Positions 7,791 through 16,757 of a stretch of DNA of 64,000 nucleotides are shown here, in pieces (positions within the stretch are counted from its first letter, which is position 1; every line of letters starts with the position of its first letter). Source of the DNA: an uncultured Sutterella sp. (GTDB lineage Bacteria > Pseudomonadota > Gammaproteobacteria > Burkholderiales > Burkholderiaceae_F); NCBI GenBank assembly GCA_905197905.1, contig CAJKAP010000011.1, positions 20,037 to 84,036 on the forward strand, read 5' to 3'. The notes beneath the pieces were generated by a model. The model worked only from the letters and a program-made list of their open reading frames with translations, did no database searches and had not been told where the DNA came from. A program made the position numbers and the translations under genes.

Positions 7791-8864
7791 CTATACTGCC
7801 GCTTGAGGATGGTTGTGATGATCGGCCATAGAAACGGTACGATTAAAATTGTTCAAAACTGTTTCAATAGAGTCGATCAAGTATGGATCTAAGTGCATAT
7901 CCAAACTAACCACCCAGAGACGTTCATCCTTGGAGAGTACGGGGTCGGAGTAGCATTTCACCGCGTCCTTACCCGTAATGAAGATGATGTCTTCCGTGCG
8001 CCCAGCAAAGGGATTCGTCGCAAAGTCGAAATGGTCGCCCAATTCAATCGTTTCCCCATCAATATCGTGGGCACGAATCATCGCAAAAAAGCGTTGAGGT
8101 GCGGCGATACCCGCGGCGGAAAGAGGCTTCCAGTTGTGTTCATGAATGCGTTCTGCGAGCTCATCAATCGTGGCGGTCTTGCCAGTGGCAAGCTGCGTGC
8201 ACTGACCAAAGCAGCTCGAAGCGGCGTAGCGCGGCGTGCGCGACTTCACAATCACTTCATTATTGGTGTTGAGCACAATCGCATCGACCGTGTCTAAGCG
8301 AGAGGGTGGTTCACGTAAGGGCCCCGCGGGGAGAACTAATCCGTTACCAAGGCCACGCGTGCCAACCACGGCAATTTCAAAGTCGCGAGCAAGTGCGTGG
8401 TGCTGCAGCCCATCGTCGCTCACAATCACATCAATTTCAGGATGTGCTTTGAGAAGGGCAAGACCAGCTTCATAGCGTTGACGACCCACAGCAATGGGAA
8501 CGCCAGTTTCGCGAGAAATCAGAAGCGGTTCGTCACCCACTTGAGCAGCGGTGCTCTCCTCTGTCACGAGAGAGACTTCCTCTGCGCTACGACCAAAACC
8601 GCGCGAGATAATGCCAGGTTTCCAACCACGTCGTTGAAGTTCTTTCACGATCGTAATCGTGACAGGCGTCTTACCTGTGCCGCCCACGTAAATATTGCCC
8701 ACGACAACAACGGGTACAGGGAGGCGATGCTCCACGGTACGGCGTTTGCGCGTACGAGCGATTCCATAAAAGATGAGGGAAAGCGGAGACAGCAGGGCAG
8801 AGAGCAAGCCAAAACGCGCCCACTCTTGATGAAGCCAGTTTTCTATCTTTGGTCTGATGCTCAT
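7791..8864 (-). CDS. lpxK: Tetraacyldisaccharide 4'-kinase
   Basis: Phosphorylates the 4' position of the lipid A disaccharide precursor with ATP at the inner face of the inner membrane, giving lipid IVA. The 357-residue product has an N-terminal membrane-anchoring hydrophobic segment (about 18-35) and the Walker A loop VGGTGKTP (residues 60-67); the SDDGLQHHAL motif typical of LpxK follows. The start at 8864 is set by a strong GGAGGT site 5 nt upstream; the frame extends 17 codons further without one. In related genomes lpxK is followed at once by ycaR-kdsB; here it has its own terminator and is separated from them. Confidence 0.96.
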   Translation of the reverse strand: MSIRPKIENWLHQEWARFGLLSALLSPLSLIFYGIARTRKRRTVEHRLPVPVVVVGNIYVGGTGKTPVTITIVKELQRRGWKPGIISRGFGRSAEEVSLVTEESTAAQVGDEPLLISRETGVPIAVGRQRYEAGLALLKAHPEIDVIVSDDGLQHHALARDFEIAVVGTRGLGNGLVLPAGPLREPPSRLDTVDAIVLNTNNEVIVKSRTPRYAASSCFGQCTQLATGKTATIDELAERIHEHNWKPLSAAGIAAPQRFFAMIRAHDIDGETIELGDHFDFATNPFAGRTEDIIFITGKDAVKCYSDPVLSKDERLWVVSLDMHLDPYLIDSIETVLNNFNRTVSMADHHNHPQAAV

Positions 8865-8976
8865 AGGTGACCTCCACAAGAGGTGTTCACCCAGAGAGTA
8901 TGGAAAAGGGGGCACTCTAACGAGTGCGTAGGTCGAGGTGGTTTATCTGACATATCCATGAAAAAAATGACTAACC

Positions 8977-9000
8977 AGACATCCTGAGTAAAGGATGTCT
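8977..9000. repeat. Inverted repeat upstream of lpxK
   Basis: AGACATCCT / AGGATGTCT, 9 bp perfect, loop 6 nt. On the minus strand a T7 run follows about 10 nt later, so it could stop leftward transcription coming out of the DnaA-box region; too loosely spaced to be sure. Confidence 0.4.
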
Positions 9001-9095
9001 TCTAATCATAGCGAGATTTGATGAGACGTGAGTGTGTTGATCGGTCTTTTGTTGTGTCAAGACTGCACAGAGTTCTCCCGAGTTCTCCACAGAGT

Positions 9096-9599
9096 TGTGG
9101 ATAACTTAGTGAATAACTTTTGAAGACTGTGATTTCTCGAAGAAAAATTAAGAAAAGAGGGTCAAATTCCACAAATCGGAAAATGCTCTGTAAGCCAGTC
9201 AGGAGAAGGGATTCAAGATTTTACGATTCCTTTTAATGATCCTGAATTTGTGGATAAGATGAAAAAACCTTGTTTGTTCGTTGTTTGTGAATAATTTTGG
9301 TTTTTTGCTCTTTTGGGTCTTGACAAATGCTCACAAATATGCCTATGGAACTTTTTTATCTTGGGGATAACTTGTGGATTTCCCCAAAAAATGTGGGTAG
9401 CTATGTGGATAACTCCGGGATAAGAAACCTAAGTCCTTAATCTGCTTGATTTTTTTGAGAATTGCCTATTTTTTGTGCAATTAGGATAACATTTTGCCAG
9501 AAAATGCCCGATAGAAAAGGCAAAGCGGTTTTTCACTTCTCTCAAAAAAGTCGCTAAAACGCCCCTCGTCTGTGAATAACTCAAAGAAAGTTATTCACA
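9096..9599. other. oriC: Cluster of DnaA boxes: candidate chromosomal replication origin (oriC)
   Basis: The 8865-9823 gap between divergent lpxK and xseA has no gene but many 9-mers matching the DnaA box TTATCCACA. Perfect copies (as TGTGGATAA) occur at 9096-9104, 9249-9257 and 9404-9412. The common variant TTATTCACA occurs at 9286-9294, 9571-9579 and, in opposite orientation, 9591-9599. Weaker copies lie at 9108-9116, 9362-9370, 9373-9381 and 9392-9400. The interval includes AT-rich stretches (9121-9175, 9258-9360) suitable for unwinding. Flanking genes run mostly away from the region on both sides, as expected at an origin. Against it, dnaA, dnaN, rnpA and gidA, the usual neighbours, are not in the window. 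Confidence 0.65.
9571..9599. repeat. Inverted pair of DnaA-box variants
   Basis: TGTGAATAACT and AGTTATTCACA form a perfect 11-bp inverted repeat with a 7-nt spacer; each arm contains a TTATTCACA box. It sits at the xseA-proximal edge of the box cluster. Confidence 0.6.
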
Positions 9600-9823
9600 A
9601 GGTATTTTGACCTCAAAAAGAGCATATTCCACCAAATATTGTGGTGTTCGGGTTTTTGGATAGATATCTAGTGGTCGTGAAAAAAGTCACCCAAAGCGAG
9701 CAAAAAGAAGCGTTCGAGAAAGCGCTTTTTCTCGCTTTTGACCGAGTGCTTTGCGATACACTTTAAAGATTGATCAACCGGAGTTTTCTTTCCGCCAAAG
9801 AAGAAAACGATAAAGAGGACACT

Positions 9824-11605
9824 ATGGCGAATACGCGTTGGGATGACGATTGGCCTTTTTTAGAAGATGTGGGCGAGGAGTTGCCAGTGAATATGGCGCG
9901 CCTTTTCTCTTCGGCTAAAGGTGCGAATGCCGACAAACTCAAAGAAAAGAGTTATGCCTTGCGCGTAGATCCTCGCACAGTGCGCCATCAATATGACCTG
10001 AGCGAATACGCTTTGCCAAAGCGCAAGAAAAAGGCGACAGTGGTGGCTCCAGTAAAAGCAGAGCAACCACTCACTTCTCCTCGAAAACCCATGGAAGAGA
10101 GCCACGCGGCGTCTTCGCTACCGCTTCCGACAACACCTCCCCCTTCTATTAAGAAAGAGAGCGCCGTTTTTTCGGTGGGCGATGCCGTTAACCGACTGCG
10201 CGCAGCAGTCTCTCAAGAACTTCACGGTTGGTGGGTGTCGGGCGAGGTGAGTAACTTTTCTCGTCCTCGCTCGGGACACGTCTACTTCAGTCTCAAAGAT
10301 GATGACGCGCAAATTAGTTGCGTCTTTTTTGCCCGCGCTCAGATGGCGCACCCCGTCACGTTCCAAAACGGCGACCGTATTGAAGTCTATGGTGAGGCGG
10401 ATGTTTATCCTCAGCAAGGGCAACTACAGATTCGTCTTTCGGATTGGCGTCCCGCTGGGATGGGGGCGCTTTACGAGGCCTACTTAAAACTCAAAGAAAA
10501 ATTGCGCGCAGAAGGGCTCTTTGCCTCCAAGATGAAGCCCATGCCCATCTTTGTTCGGCACCTTGCTGTGGTGACGAGTGAGGGTGCGGCGGCGCTTCAA
10601 GACGTGCGCCGTACGCTCTCTCGCCGTATGCCCTGGGTGAAAATTACCTTAGTGCCCACGATGGTGCAGGGGATAGAAGCGCCCACGCAGATTATCAAAG
10701 CGCTCAAAAGAGCCGATCAGTTAGAGGTTGATGCGGTACTGCTGGTGCGTGGTGGCGGCTCCTTTGAAGATTTGTACTGCTTTAATGATGAAAACTTGGT
10801 GCGTACGATTCGCACCATGAAAAAACTCGTTGTCGCGGGGATTGGCCACGAAACGGATGAAACTCTGGCGAGTCTCGCGGCAGACATTTGTGCTTCCACA
10901 CCAACCGCTGCCGCAGAGCAGGTGGGTTACGATCTCATTTACTGGCAGCGAAAGCTCGATGAGAAAAGTGACCGCTTGACGGGCACGATGGAGCGCATCG
11001 TTGACGAGTGGGATATGTATCTTGACCGCGTCACGGAGCGCTTAGAAGGCGTGCATCAGCACTACGGTCGACTCGAGCAGTATTTAACGGATAAAGAGCA
11101 CTATATTCATCGCGTTATTGAAGGAAAGCTCAACCAATTCCAAGAAAGAATCGCGAGCGCACAGCGCTGGGTCGCGAGTCCCACGGCGATGCTCTCAGGA
11201 AAACAATCTGCTCTAGAGAAAGGGTTCTTAGCGCTTGAGCGCGGGATGATCCAGACGCTCGATCAGAAGTCTCGACTCCTAGAAAAAGGAAGTTTGCAAC
11301 TCGCAACCCCTCTCCCACAATGGGAAAGCTGGGAGCGAGCACTTACCCGCGAGTCGTTGAGACTCACCCAAGCAGGCAGCAGCATGATGCGCCCGATTGA
11401 GCAAAAACTCCTGCAGTTTTCGCAAACCTTGGAAGCCTTCAATCCCGATACTATTTTGTTAAAAGGTTTTGCACTCGTGAAGGCAGAGGGGACCCCTGTG
11501 AGTGAGGCAAAAGCCTTGTCTGTCGGGGATTCTATTGAGGTTCAGTTCTCTGATGGAAGTGTAAACGCGACGGTGGATGCTCTTAAGCTTAACAAAAGCG
11601 TTTAG
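9824..11605 (+). CDS. xseA: Exodeoxyribonuclease VII large subunit
   Basis: Catalytic subunit of exonuclease VII, which degrades single-stranded DNA from both ends in complex with XseB (not in this window). After an unusual charged, low-complexity N-terminal extension of about 112 residues come the OB-fold (about 116-215), the catalytic core with GIGHETDETLASLAAD and STPTAAAE (about 350-385), and a long coiled-coil region to the C-terminus. Total 593 residues against about 450 in E. coli. The ATG at 9824, with AGAGGA upstream, is preferred to a TTG 18 codons earlier. It is followed by sodB, a common betaproteobacterial pairing, but a separate sodB promoter is likely. Confidence 0.94.
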   Translation: MANTRWDDDWPFLEDVGEELPVNMARLFSSAKGANADKLKEKSYALRVDPRTVRHQYDLSEYALPKRKKKATVVAPVKAEQPLTSPRKPMEESHAASSLPLPTTPPPSIKKESAVFSVGDAVNRLRAAVSQELHGWWVSGEVSNFSRPRSGHVYFSLKDDDAQISCVFFARAQMAHPVTFQNGDRIEVYGEADVYPQQGQLQIRLSDWRPAGMGALYEAYLKLKEKLRAEGLFASKMKPMPIFVRHLAVVTSEGAAALQDVRRTLSRRMPWVKITLVPTMVQGIEAPTQIIKALKRADQLEVDAVLLVRGGGSFEDLYCFNDENLVRTIRTMKKLVVAGIGHETDETLASLAADICASTPTAAAEQVGYDLIYWQRKLDEKSDRLTGTMERIVDEWDMYLDRVTERLEGVHQHYGRLEQYLTDKEHYIHRVIEGKLNQFQERIASAQRWVASPTAMLSGKQSALEKGFLALERGMIQTLDQKSRLLEKGSLQLATPLPQWESWERALTRESLRLTQAGSSMMRPIEQKLLQFSQTLEAFNPDTILLKGFALVKAEGTPVSEAKALSVGDSIEVQFSDGSVNATVDALKLNKSV

Positions 11606-11697
11606 GCTTTAAAATACGCGCACCAGAAAGGAAAGCTACTTAGAAAGAAGGAGACACAAATACTTCTTTTAGTTAAATACAATCAACTTTCCTCATG

Positions 11698-11706
11698 TGA
11701 TACAAT
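11698..11706 (+). promoter_or_regulatory. Extended -10 promoter element for sodB
   Basis: TGATACAAT fits the TGnTATAAT extended -10 pattern about 35 bp before the sodB ATG. No convincing -35 is present. No iron-regulator box was recognised. Confidence 0.4.
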
Positions 11707-11741
11707 CTTTCAATCAAAACATATTTATGGAGATAAAACCC

Positions 11742-12335
11742 ATGTCTCAATTTACTTTACCTGAGCTCCCCTTCGGCTTGGACGATCTCGCACCGGCTAT
11801 GAGCCGTGAAACGCTTGAATACCACTGGGGCAAGCATCATCAGTCTTACGTCACCAACTTGAACAAGTTGATCGAAGGCACCGAATTCGAAGGCAAAAGC
11901 CTTGAAGAAATCATCAAGACCGCTAAGGGTGGTGTGTTCAACAACGCCGCTCAGGTCTTCAACCACAACTTCTTCTGGCAGTGCTTGAAGCCCAATGGCG
12001 GTGGTGAACCGCGTTGCGAATTCTTGAAGGCTGCTATCAACGCCAAGTGGGGTTCCTTTGAAGAATTCCGTAAGGCCTTTACCGCTTCCGCCGCTGGTAA
12101 CTTCGGTTCCGGCTGGACCTGGTTGGTGAAGAAGCCCGATGGCACGCTCGACATCGTCAACACCAGCAACGCTGCTAACCCGTTGACGGAAGGCTACAAG
12201 CCCTTGCTCGTGCTTGATGTTTGGGAACACGCCTACTACGTTGACTACCGTAACGCTCGTCCGAAGTTCATCGACACCTTCTTTGACAAGTTGGTGAACT
12301 GGAAGTTTGTGACGGAACAGCTCGCTGCTGAATAA
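11742..12335 (+). CDS. sodB: Superoxide dismutase, Fe type
   Basis: Cytoplasmic enzyme converting superoxide to hydrogen peroxide and oxygen. The 197 residues match SodB length. Metal ligands are identifiable as H28, H75, D159 and H163 ([12 protein letters not shown]), and the surrounding [10 protein letters not shown] and GSGWTWLV motifs favour the iron rather than manganese type. The ATG at 11742 has GGAG about 9 nt upstream; a GTG 15 codons earlier is less likely. Codon use is strongly biased to a preferred set, as expected of an abundant protein. It ends before two hairpins. Confidence 0.97.
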   Translation: MSQFTLPELPFGLDDLAPAMSRETLEYHWGKHHQSYVTNLNKLIEGTEFEGKSLEEIIKTAKGGVFNNAAQVFNHNFFWQCLKPNGGGEPRCEFLKAAINAKWGSFEEFRKAFTASAAGNFGSGWTWLVKKPDGTLDIVNTSNAANPLTEGYKPLLVLDVWEHAYYVDYRNARPKFIDTFFDKLVNWKFVTEQLAAE

Positions 12336-12354
12336 TCTCAAGCGCCAAACACCT

Positions 12355-12448
12355 CGCGCAGGTAGCGGCTCGAAACGCTACCTGCGCGCCAACAAACCCC
12401 GTTGAAATGTCTCAAAAGGGCAGATTTTCAGCGGGGTTTCGTTTTTTT
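12355..12448 (+). terminator. Double hairpin with intrinsic terminator after sodB
   Basis: First a 13-bp GC-rich stem (12355-12367 with 12376-12388) with no T run, then a second stem (AAACCCCG at 12394 with CGGGGTTT ending 12439) followed by a T7 run at 12442-12448. The second is a strong terminator; the first may protect the 3' end. Confidence 0.88.
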
Positions 12449-12525
12449 ATTGCAAATGTTGGACCAAAAGGCTTGAGAATTTGCTAGAGTGAAGCGGCTA
12501 AACAAATGAGACTCGAGGAGGTCCT

Positions 12526-12840
12526 ATGGCACAGAGTGCAGGCAGTTATCAGACCGAGCAAGCACAACTGCAACTAGAAGAGCGCTGGGCGGTGTATCTC
12601 ATCAACGATGACTACACGGCTTTTGAATGGGTTCAAGCGCTCCTTGTCAGAATTTTCCACCAATCAACCGATAAGGCTTATGAAACCACGCTCTCTGTGC
12701 ACCAGACGGGCGAAGGGATTGCTGGCATTTACGATGATCGAGGACACGCGGAAATGCTCGCGAAACTTGCGATGCAACTCTCGCGACAAAACCACTTTCC
12801 TCTTATGTGTCAGGTAAGGCCTTATACGGGCGAAGAATAA
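12526..12840 (+). CDS. clpS: ATP-dependent Clp protease adaptor ClpS
   Basis: Adaptor that delivers N-degron proteins to ClpAP. 104 residues; the N-degron pocket residues N27-D28-D29 (LINDDYTAFEW) and H59 (SVHQTG) have the same spacing as N34/D35/D36/H66 in E. coli. A strong GAGGAGG site precedes the ATG. clpA starts 36 bp after its stop, the usual clpS-clpA operon. Confidence 0.95.
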   Translation: MAQSAGSYQTEQAQLQLEERWAVYLINDDYTAFEWVQALLVRIFHQSTDKAYETTLSVHQTGEGIAGIYDDRGHAEMLAKLAMQLSRQNHFPLMCQVRPYTGEE

Positions 12841-12876
12841 ACGAAAGATTGATTGATTTTTGCGAAAGAGATTTTC

Positions 12877-15800
12877 ATGTCGATAGAACAAACCACGTAT
12901 TTTGAACGAGAACTCCATCACGCGACGGCGATCGCCTATCAGCGAGCCCAGAGTGTGGGAAAAAAGGTGATTGACCCCTTAATTTGGCTCGATGCCATTT
13001 TCACCCATGTGAGTTCGTGGAAGAAAATAAACAAAGAGCTGGGAAGCGATGCAGGTTGGAATTGGAAGGCCTGCGCGAAGGCGCTGCGCACTGCGATGGT
13101 AAAGCGCTATCCAGGGCTTGCCAACCTTCCTAATGAAACGGCTCCGATGGCCTCACGCTTAGAGCATCTTCATAACAGCAACTTGCATACGATTGCGATG
13201 GCGGTACGCCATGTGGCAGGAAGCTCTAACCGCGACTATCCAGTGGTGGACGTGGTGGATTTGATTATTCCACTTTTGATGTTCTATGAAGCCTATGACG
13301 ATGAGAATGTGCTTGATCCGCTTGGTCTTAATTCCCTTGCCGTGATGATGAAAGATAAGCGCATACATACGGAAAAAATTCTCGACTTTAAGCCTGAGGA
13401 AGAAATCCCCGTCGATACCATCTTCACGCCTGGGACGCTCGAGCATTTACTTGTCACGACCGGGGATGAAAACGAAGATGATGAGGACGAAGACAAAGAC
13501 GATGAGGACGATGAAGACGAAGACGATGAAGGTGGGGACTCCACTGGCAAAAATCCGTCACTCTCAGATATGAACCCTCAGATGCAACGCATTAATAAGG
13601 CTGCGGTCATTTGTATGGACATCCTGAATGAGGAGAAAATTCTCACTCCCTATGAGTTCGTCGAAAAGGTGGCTGAGCAAAACCGCGACATTCAACCTGA
13701 TCGCCATCGCGAGGTCAGCATGGAGCGCCCATACACTGATCAAGATTTCGCCACACTTTATATGGTCTCGCTTTGCGTGCAACGTAGCTACTATAAATCT
13801 CTGGGTATTATTGGTTTCCCACGCTTTACTCGGGTGAGACCGATGGACTTTTCAGGGATTACCATGCCCGAGGGGTTTGCCCGTAGGCTCAAGCCTTTGG
13901 TGGATGAGCCACAAAATTTTGTGCATCGTGAACCAGCGCCAGAAGAATGGCGTTTTACTGCTTATGTCTTGCAGGGATGCTACAAGATTTTCTGGAAAAT
14001 CATGGATACGGATCCTGCTCCCGAGTTTCTTCCAGAGGAGTATAAGATTGACAAACGTACCCCTGAAGAAATTAAGGAGGACGAGGAAGATGACGACTAC
14101 TTCTTCGCCGATGACGATGATGAAGATGAAGATGTTGAGGATGACGATGACGATGACAGCCAGGATGAAGATGAAGAATCCTCGACAGCTGGGCACGGTA
14201 AGCGCGTAAAAGGAAAACCGATTCCAGAAGAGGTGATTGCGCTAACGACGAATTTGACGGCAGAGGCGAAGTCTGGGCACTTGGATCCGCTCATCGGGCG
14301 CGAGAAAGAGCTCGAACAGCTCTTCTTTATCATGAGCTGCCGCCGCAAGAATAAGCCCCTCATTTTAGGCGAACCTGGCATTGGGAAAACGGCACTCGTA
14401 GAAGGCTTAGCGCAACGTATTGTGGAAGGTAAAACACCACAGTTTTTGCGCGACTATCGGATTTTGAGTTTGCACACCGAGTCGATGGCCTCTCGCTATA
14501 AGGGGGCTTTTGCGGAAAAATTGGCTCGTGTGGTGCGTTCTCTTCAGGAAGCTTCACGCGTGATTCTCTTTGTGGACAACGCGCACACCTTAATTGATTC
14601 GCCTGAAGATAGCTCTAAAGAGCAGATGAATGCGATTGAAAATATGGTTTCGCAGTCTGGCCTCCCGATTATTCTCTCGTCGACCTTTGATGCGTGGCGT
14701 ACAGCCTTTAGAAAGAACGCGGTAGTGAATCAACGACTTTCCACCGTTGAGCTCTCTCCCTTGACGCAAGAAGAGTCGGTGAAGGTCTTAAAGGGCTTGG
14801 TCCCGCAGTACGAAGCGTTTCACAAGGTGCGCTACGCAGAGGGAGTCGTTGAAGAAATTGTGAAGCTCTCTGATCGCTTTATTGTGGACCGTGTGTTGCC
14901 GGAGAAAGCCGTGGACGTGCTTGACCAGTTGGCTGCACGAGCACGCCTTAATTACGAAAAGGCGCACCCAGAAGAAGATTTGAGCAAATTGACGCTTGAT
15001 GTGGATACGAGCTTAGTTCCTGAAGTGATTGCGACAATTGCTCGCCTGCCAGCGGACCAAGTAAAAGCAGACGACAAGAGCTCGGTGCGAGACCTGGAAA
15101 AGATCATTAAGGAAAAGGTCTACGGTCAGGACGAAGCGGTGGGCGCGATTGTCTCCGCCATTAAGGTGGCACGCTCTGGGTTAAACCAGATGGAGCGTCC
15201 TATGGGCTCCTTCCTCTTTACGGGTCCCACGGGGGTCGGTAAGACTGAGGCTGCTCGTCAGTTAGCCAAAGCACTCAATGTGCCACTACTGCGCTTTGAC
15301 ATGTCGGAATATGCCGAGTCGCACACGATTAGTCGCTTTATTGGCTCTCCAGCGGGTTATGTCGGCTATGGGGACGGTGGACTTTTAACGGAAAGAGTGA
15401 ATAAGCACCCGTATTCCGTGGTTCTTTTGGACGAAATTGAAAAAGCCCATCCAGTGCTCTTTAATTTGCTCCTTCAGGTGATGGACCATGGCAAGCTCAC
15501 GGACGCCTCGGGCCGCGAAGCGGACTTCCGTAACGTTGTGCTCATTATGACGAGTAACGTTGGGGCACGCGAAGGGGAACGTCAATCGATTGGCTTTGGC
15601 AGTTCGAGCAATATGGGCGATATTACGCAAGCTTTAAAGCAAGTGTTTACGCCGGAATTCCGTAACCGCTTTGATGCGATTATTCGCTTCTTGCCACTTG
15701 ATACGTCTAGCCTTTACCGTGTGGTCGATAAGTTCTTAGGTGAACTCACCGCGCGCTTAACTGAGCGCGGAGTGAGCGTCACGTACACCGATCGCTTGAA

Positions 15801-16020
15801 GGCCTATTTGGTGAAGCACGGCTACGTGCCTGCGATGGGGGCTCGCCCAATGCGTCGTTTAATTGACGACAAACTGCGTCGCCCGCTCGCCGATGAGCTG
15901 CTCTTTGGGTCGCTGGTGAACGGTGGCGCCGTCACCGTGGATCTCAATGAAGCGGACGAAGTCACTTTCCTCTATGATGAGAAAAATGAGGAAAGTGAAG
16001 AAAACGCAGGAAATGCCTGA
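12877..16020 (+). CDS. clpA: Enlarged ClpA-type AAA+ unfoldase of ClpAP
   Basis: ATP-driven unfoldase that feeds substrates to ClpP. At 1047 residues it is nearly 300 longer than E. coli ClpA (758). An N-domain-like region (1-190) is followed by an acidic run (about 196-222), a further alpha-helical segment (about 225-395), a second Asp/Glu-rich run (about 398-438), then the two ATPase modules. D1 has Walker A GEPGIGKT (498-505), but Walker B reads FVDNAH with Asn568 in place of the catalytic Glu. D2 has intact Walker A (GPTGVGKT, 783-790) and Walker B (LLDE, D852-E853). The ClpP-docking IGF tripeptide is present (QSIGFGSS), so ClpP interaction is expected. ATG at 12877 is preferred over a TTG 8 codons upstream. 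Confidence 0.93.
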   Translation: MSIEQTTYFERELHHATAIAYQRAQSVGKKVIDPLIWLDAIFTHVSSWKKINKELGSDAGWNWKACAKALRTAMVKRYPGLANLPNETAPMASRLEHLHNSNLHTIAMAVRHVAGSSNRDYPVVDVVDLIIPLLMFYEAYDDENVLDPLGLNSLAVMMKDKRIHTEKILDFKPEEEIPVDTIFTPGTLEHLLVTTGDENEDDEDEDKDDEDDEDEDDEGGDSTGKNPSLSDMNPQMQRINKAAVICMDILNEEKILTPYEFVEKVAEQNRDIQPDRHREVSMERPYTDQDFATLYMVSLCVQRSYYKSLGIIGFPRFTRVRPMDFSGITMPEGFARRLKPLVDEPQNFVHREPAPEEWRFTAYVLQGCYKIFWKIMDTDPAPEFLPEEYKIDKRTPEEIKEDEEDDDYFFADDDDEDEDVEDDDDDDSQDEDEESSTAGHGKRVKGKPIPEEVIALTTNLTAEAKSGHLDPLIGREKELEQLFFIMSCRRKNKPLILGEPGIGKTALVEGLAQRIVEGKTPQFLRDYRILSLHTESMASRYKGAFAEKLARVVRSLQEASRVILFVDNAHTLIDSPEDSSKEQMNAIENMVSQSGLPIILSSTFDAWRTAFRKNAVVNQRLSTVELSPLTQEESVKVLKGLVPQYEAFHKVRYAEGVVEEIVKLSDRFIVDRVLPEKAVDVLDQLAARARLNYEKAHPEEDLSKLTLDVDTSLVPEVIATIARLPADQVKADDKSSVRDLEKIIKEKVYGQDEAVGAIVSAIKVARSGLNQMERPMGSFLFTGPTGVGKTEAARQLAKALNVPLLRFDMSEYAESHTISRFIGSPAGYVGYGDGGLLTERVNKHPYSVVLLDEIEKAHPVLFNLLLQVMDHGKLTDASGREADFRNVVLIMTSNVGAREGERQSIGFGSSSNMGDITQALKQVFTPEFRNRFDAIIRFLPLDTSSLYRVVDKFLGELTARLTERGVSVTYTDRLKAYLVKHGYVPAMGARPMRRLIDDKLRRPLADELLFGSLVNGGAVTVDLNEADEVTFLYDEKNEESEENAGNA

Positions 16021-16102
16021 AAAGAGATGAGGAAACCATAATTTCCTAGTGCGAGAAAGAAGTGTTTCCTCTTACCTCGCTTTCGGCTATACTCAAAGGA
16101 TA

Positions 16103-16127
16103 GAAAGGCGGGCCAACCTCGCCTTTC
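16103..16127. repeat. Hairpin in the clpA-DUF2199 intergenic region
   Basis: GAAAGGCG / CGCCTTTC with a 9-nt loop, no T run on either side. A TATACT hexamer at 16088-16093 just before it could be the -10 of the downstream gene, which would place the hairpin at the 5' end of that mRNA. Confidence 0.4.
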
Positions 16128-16166
16128 TCCTAGACCCTTCCCCCCTTCCTTTCTGGAGTAAAGCCC

Positions 16167-16685
16167 ATGACCGATACAGCTGAACTTTGTCGTGACATTC
16201 AAATGAAACTCCCTGATGCCATTTGGATGTTAGACGCGCTTGAGCGCTACCGTCATGGTGCTCGCTACACGGAAGACTTCGCCACGATGGATGGGAGCAC
16301 TTACGTCTTTGGCGTGATTGAAGTGCCGCTCGCCTATACGGAGGGGAGTTTCACCTGGGGCTGCTGGGTGGAAGTGAACCGTAATTTGCACGACGCTTAT
16401 CTCGAAGACTTCCAAACGGAAGGCGCAGATCGCTTAAGTGGCACGGGGCTTTTGGCTAATAGTATTCCTGGCTATGAAGATGCGGAAAAGGCCGCGGTGA
16501 GAATTACGTTTTCGTCCGAGCGCCGTCCTATTTTCGTGCTCGAACCAGGCAACAGCTTAGCGGACGATCAGCAGCATGGTCTCACCGAAGAAGACCACCA
16601 TACGCTCGACAATATTCTCTTTGGCGATGAGGATGAAGACTACGACGACGAAGAGGATGAAGAGTTTGAAGAAAACGCTCGCTAA
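16167..16685 (+). CDS. DUF2199-domain protein
   Basis: A 172-residue cytoplasmic protein of unknown function. The pattern GVIEVPLAYTEGSFTWGCWV, followed by an IPGY segment and a FVLEPG segment, matches the DUF2199 family as I know it. The C-terminus (about 152-172) is almost purely acidic, like the tails of several other proteins here. GGAG lies 8 nt before the ATG. It is probably transcribed alone, from the promoter-like TATACT at 16088. Confidence 0.8.
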   Translation: MTDTAELCRDIQMKLPDAIWMLDALERYRHGARYTEDFATMDGSTYVFGVIEVPLAYTEGSFTWGCWVEVNRNLHDAYLEDFQTEGADRLSGTGLLANSIPGYEDAEKAAVRITFSSERRPIFVLEPGNSLADDQQHGLTEEDHHTLDNILFGDEDEDYDDEEDEEFEENAR

Positions 16686-16707
16686 AGCGCTTTTCTGAAG
16701 ACACAAA

Positions 16708-16741
16708 AAACGGTCACGACCTTCAAAGTCTGTGACCGTTT
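16708..16741. terminator. Terminator between convergent DUF2199 gene and dut
   Basis: 10-bp stem AAACGGTCAC / GTGACCGTTT. T6 follows on the minus strand (end of dut); the plus-strand side is weaker (TTTGCTTA). Confidence 0.85.
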
Positions 16742-16757
16742 GCTTATCTAGAAAGAG

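Noticed and set aside
13293..13550. Ser-rich minus-strand frame opposite the acidic run of ClpA
   Set aside because: Poly-Ser is the reverse reading of GAT/GAC/GAA repeats; no independent support.
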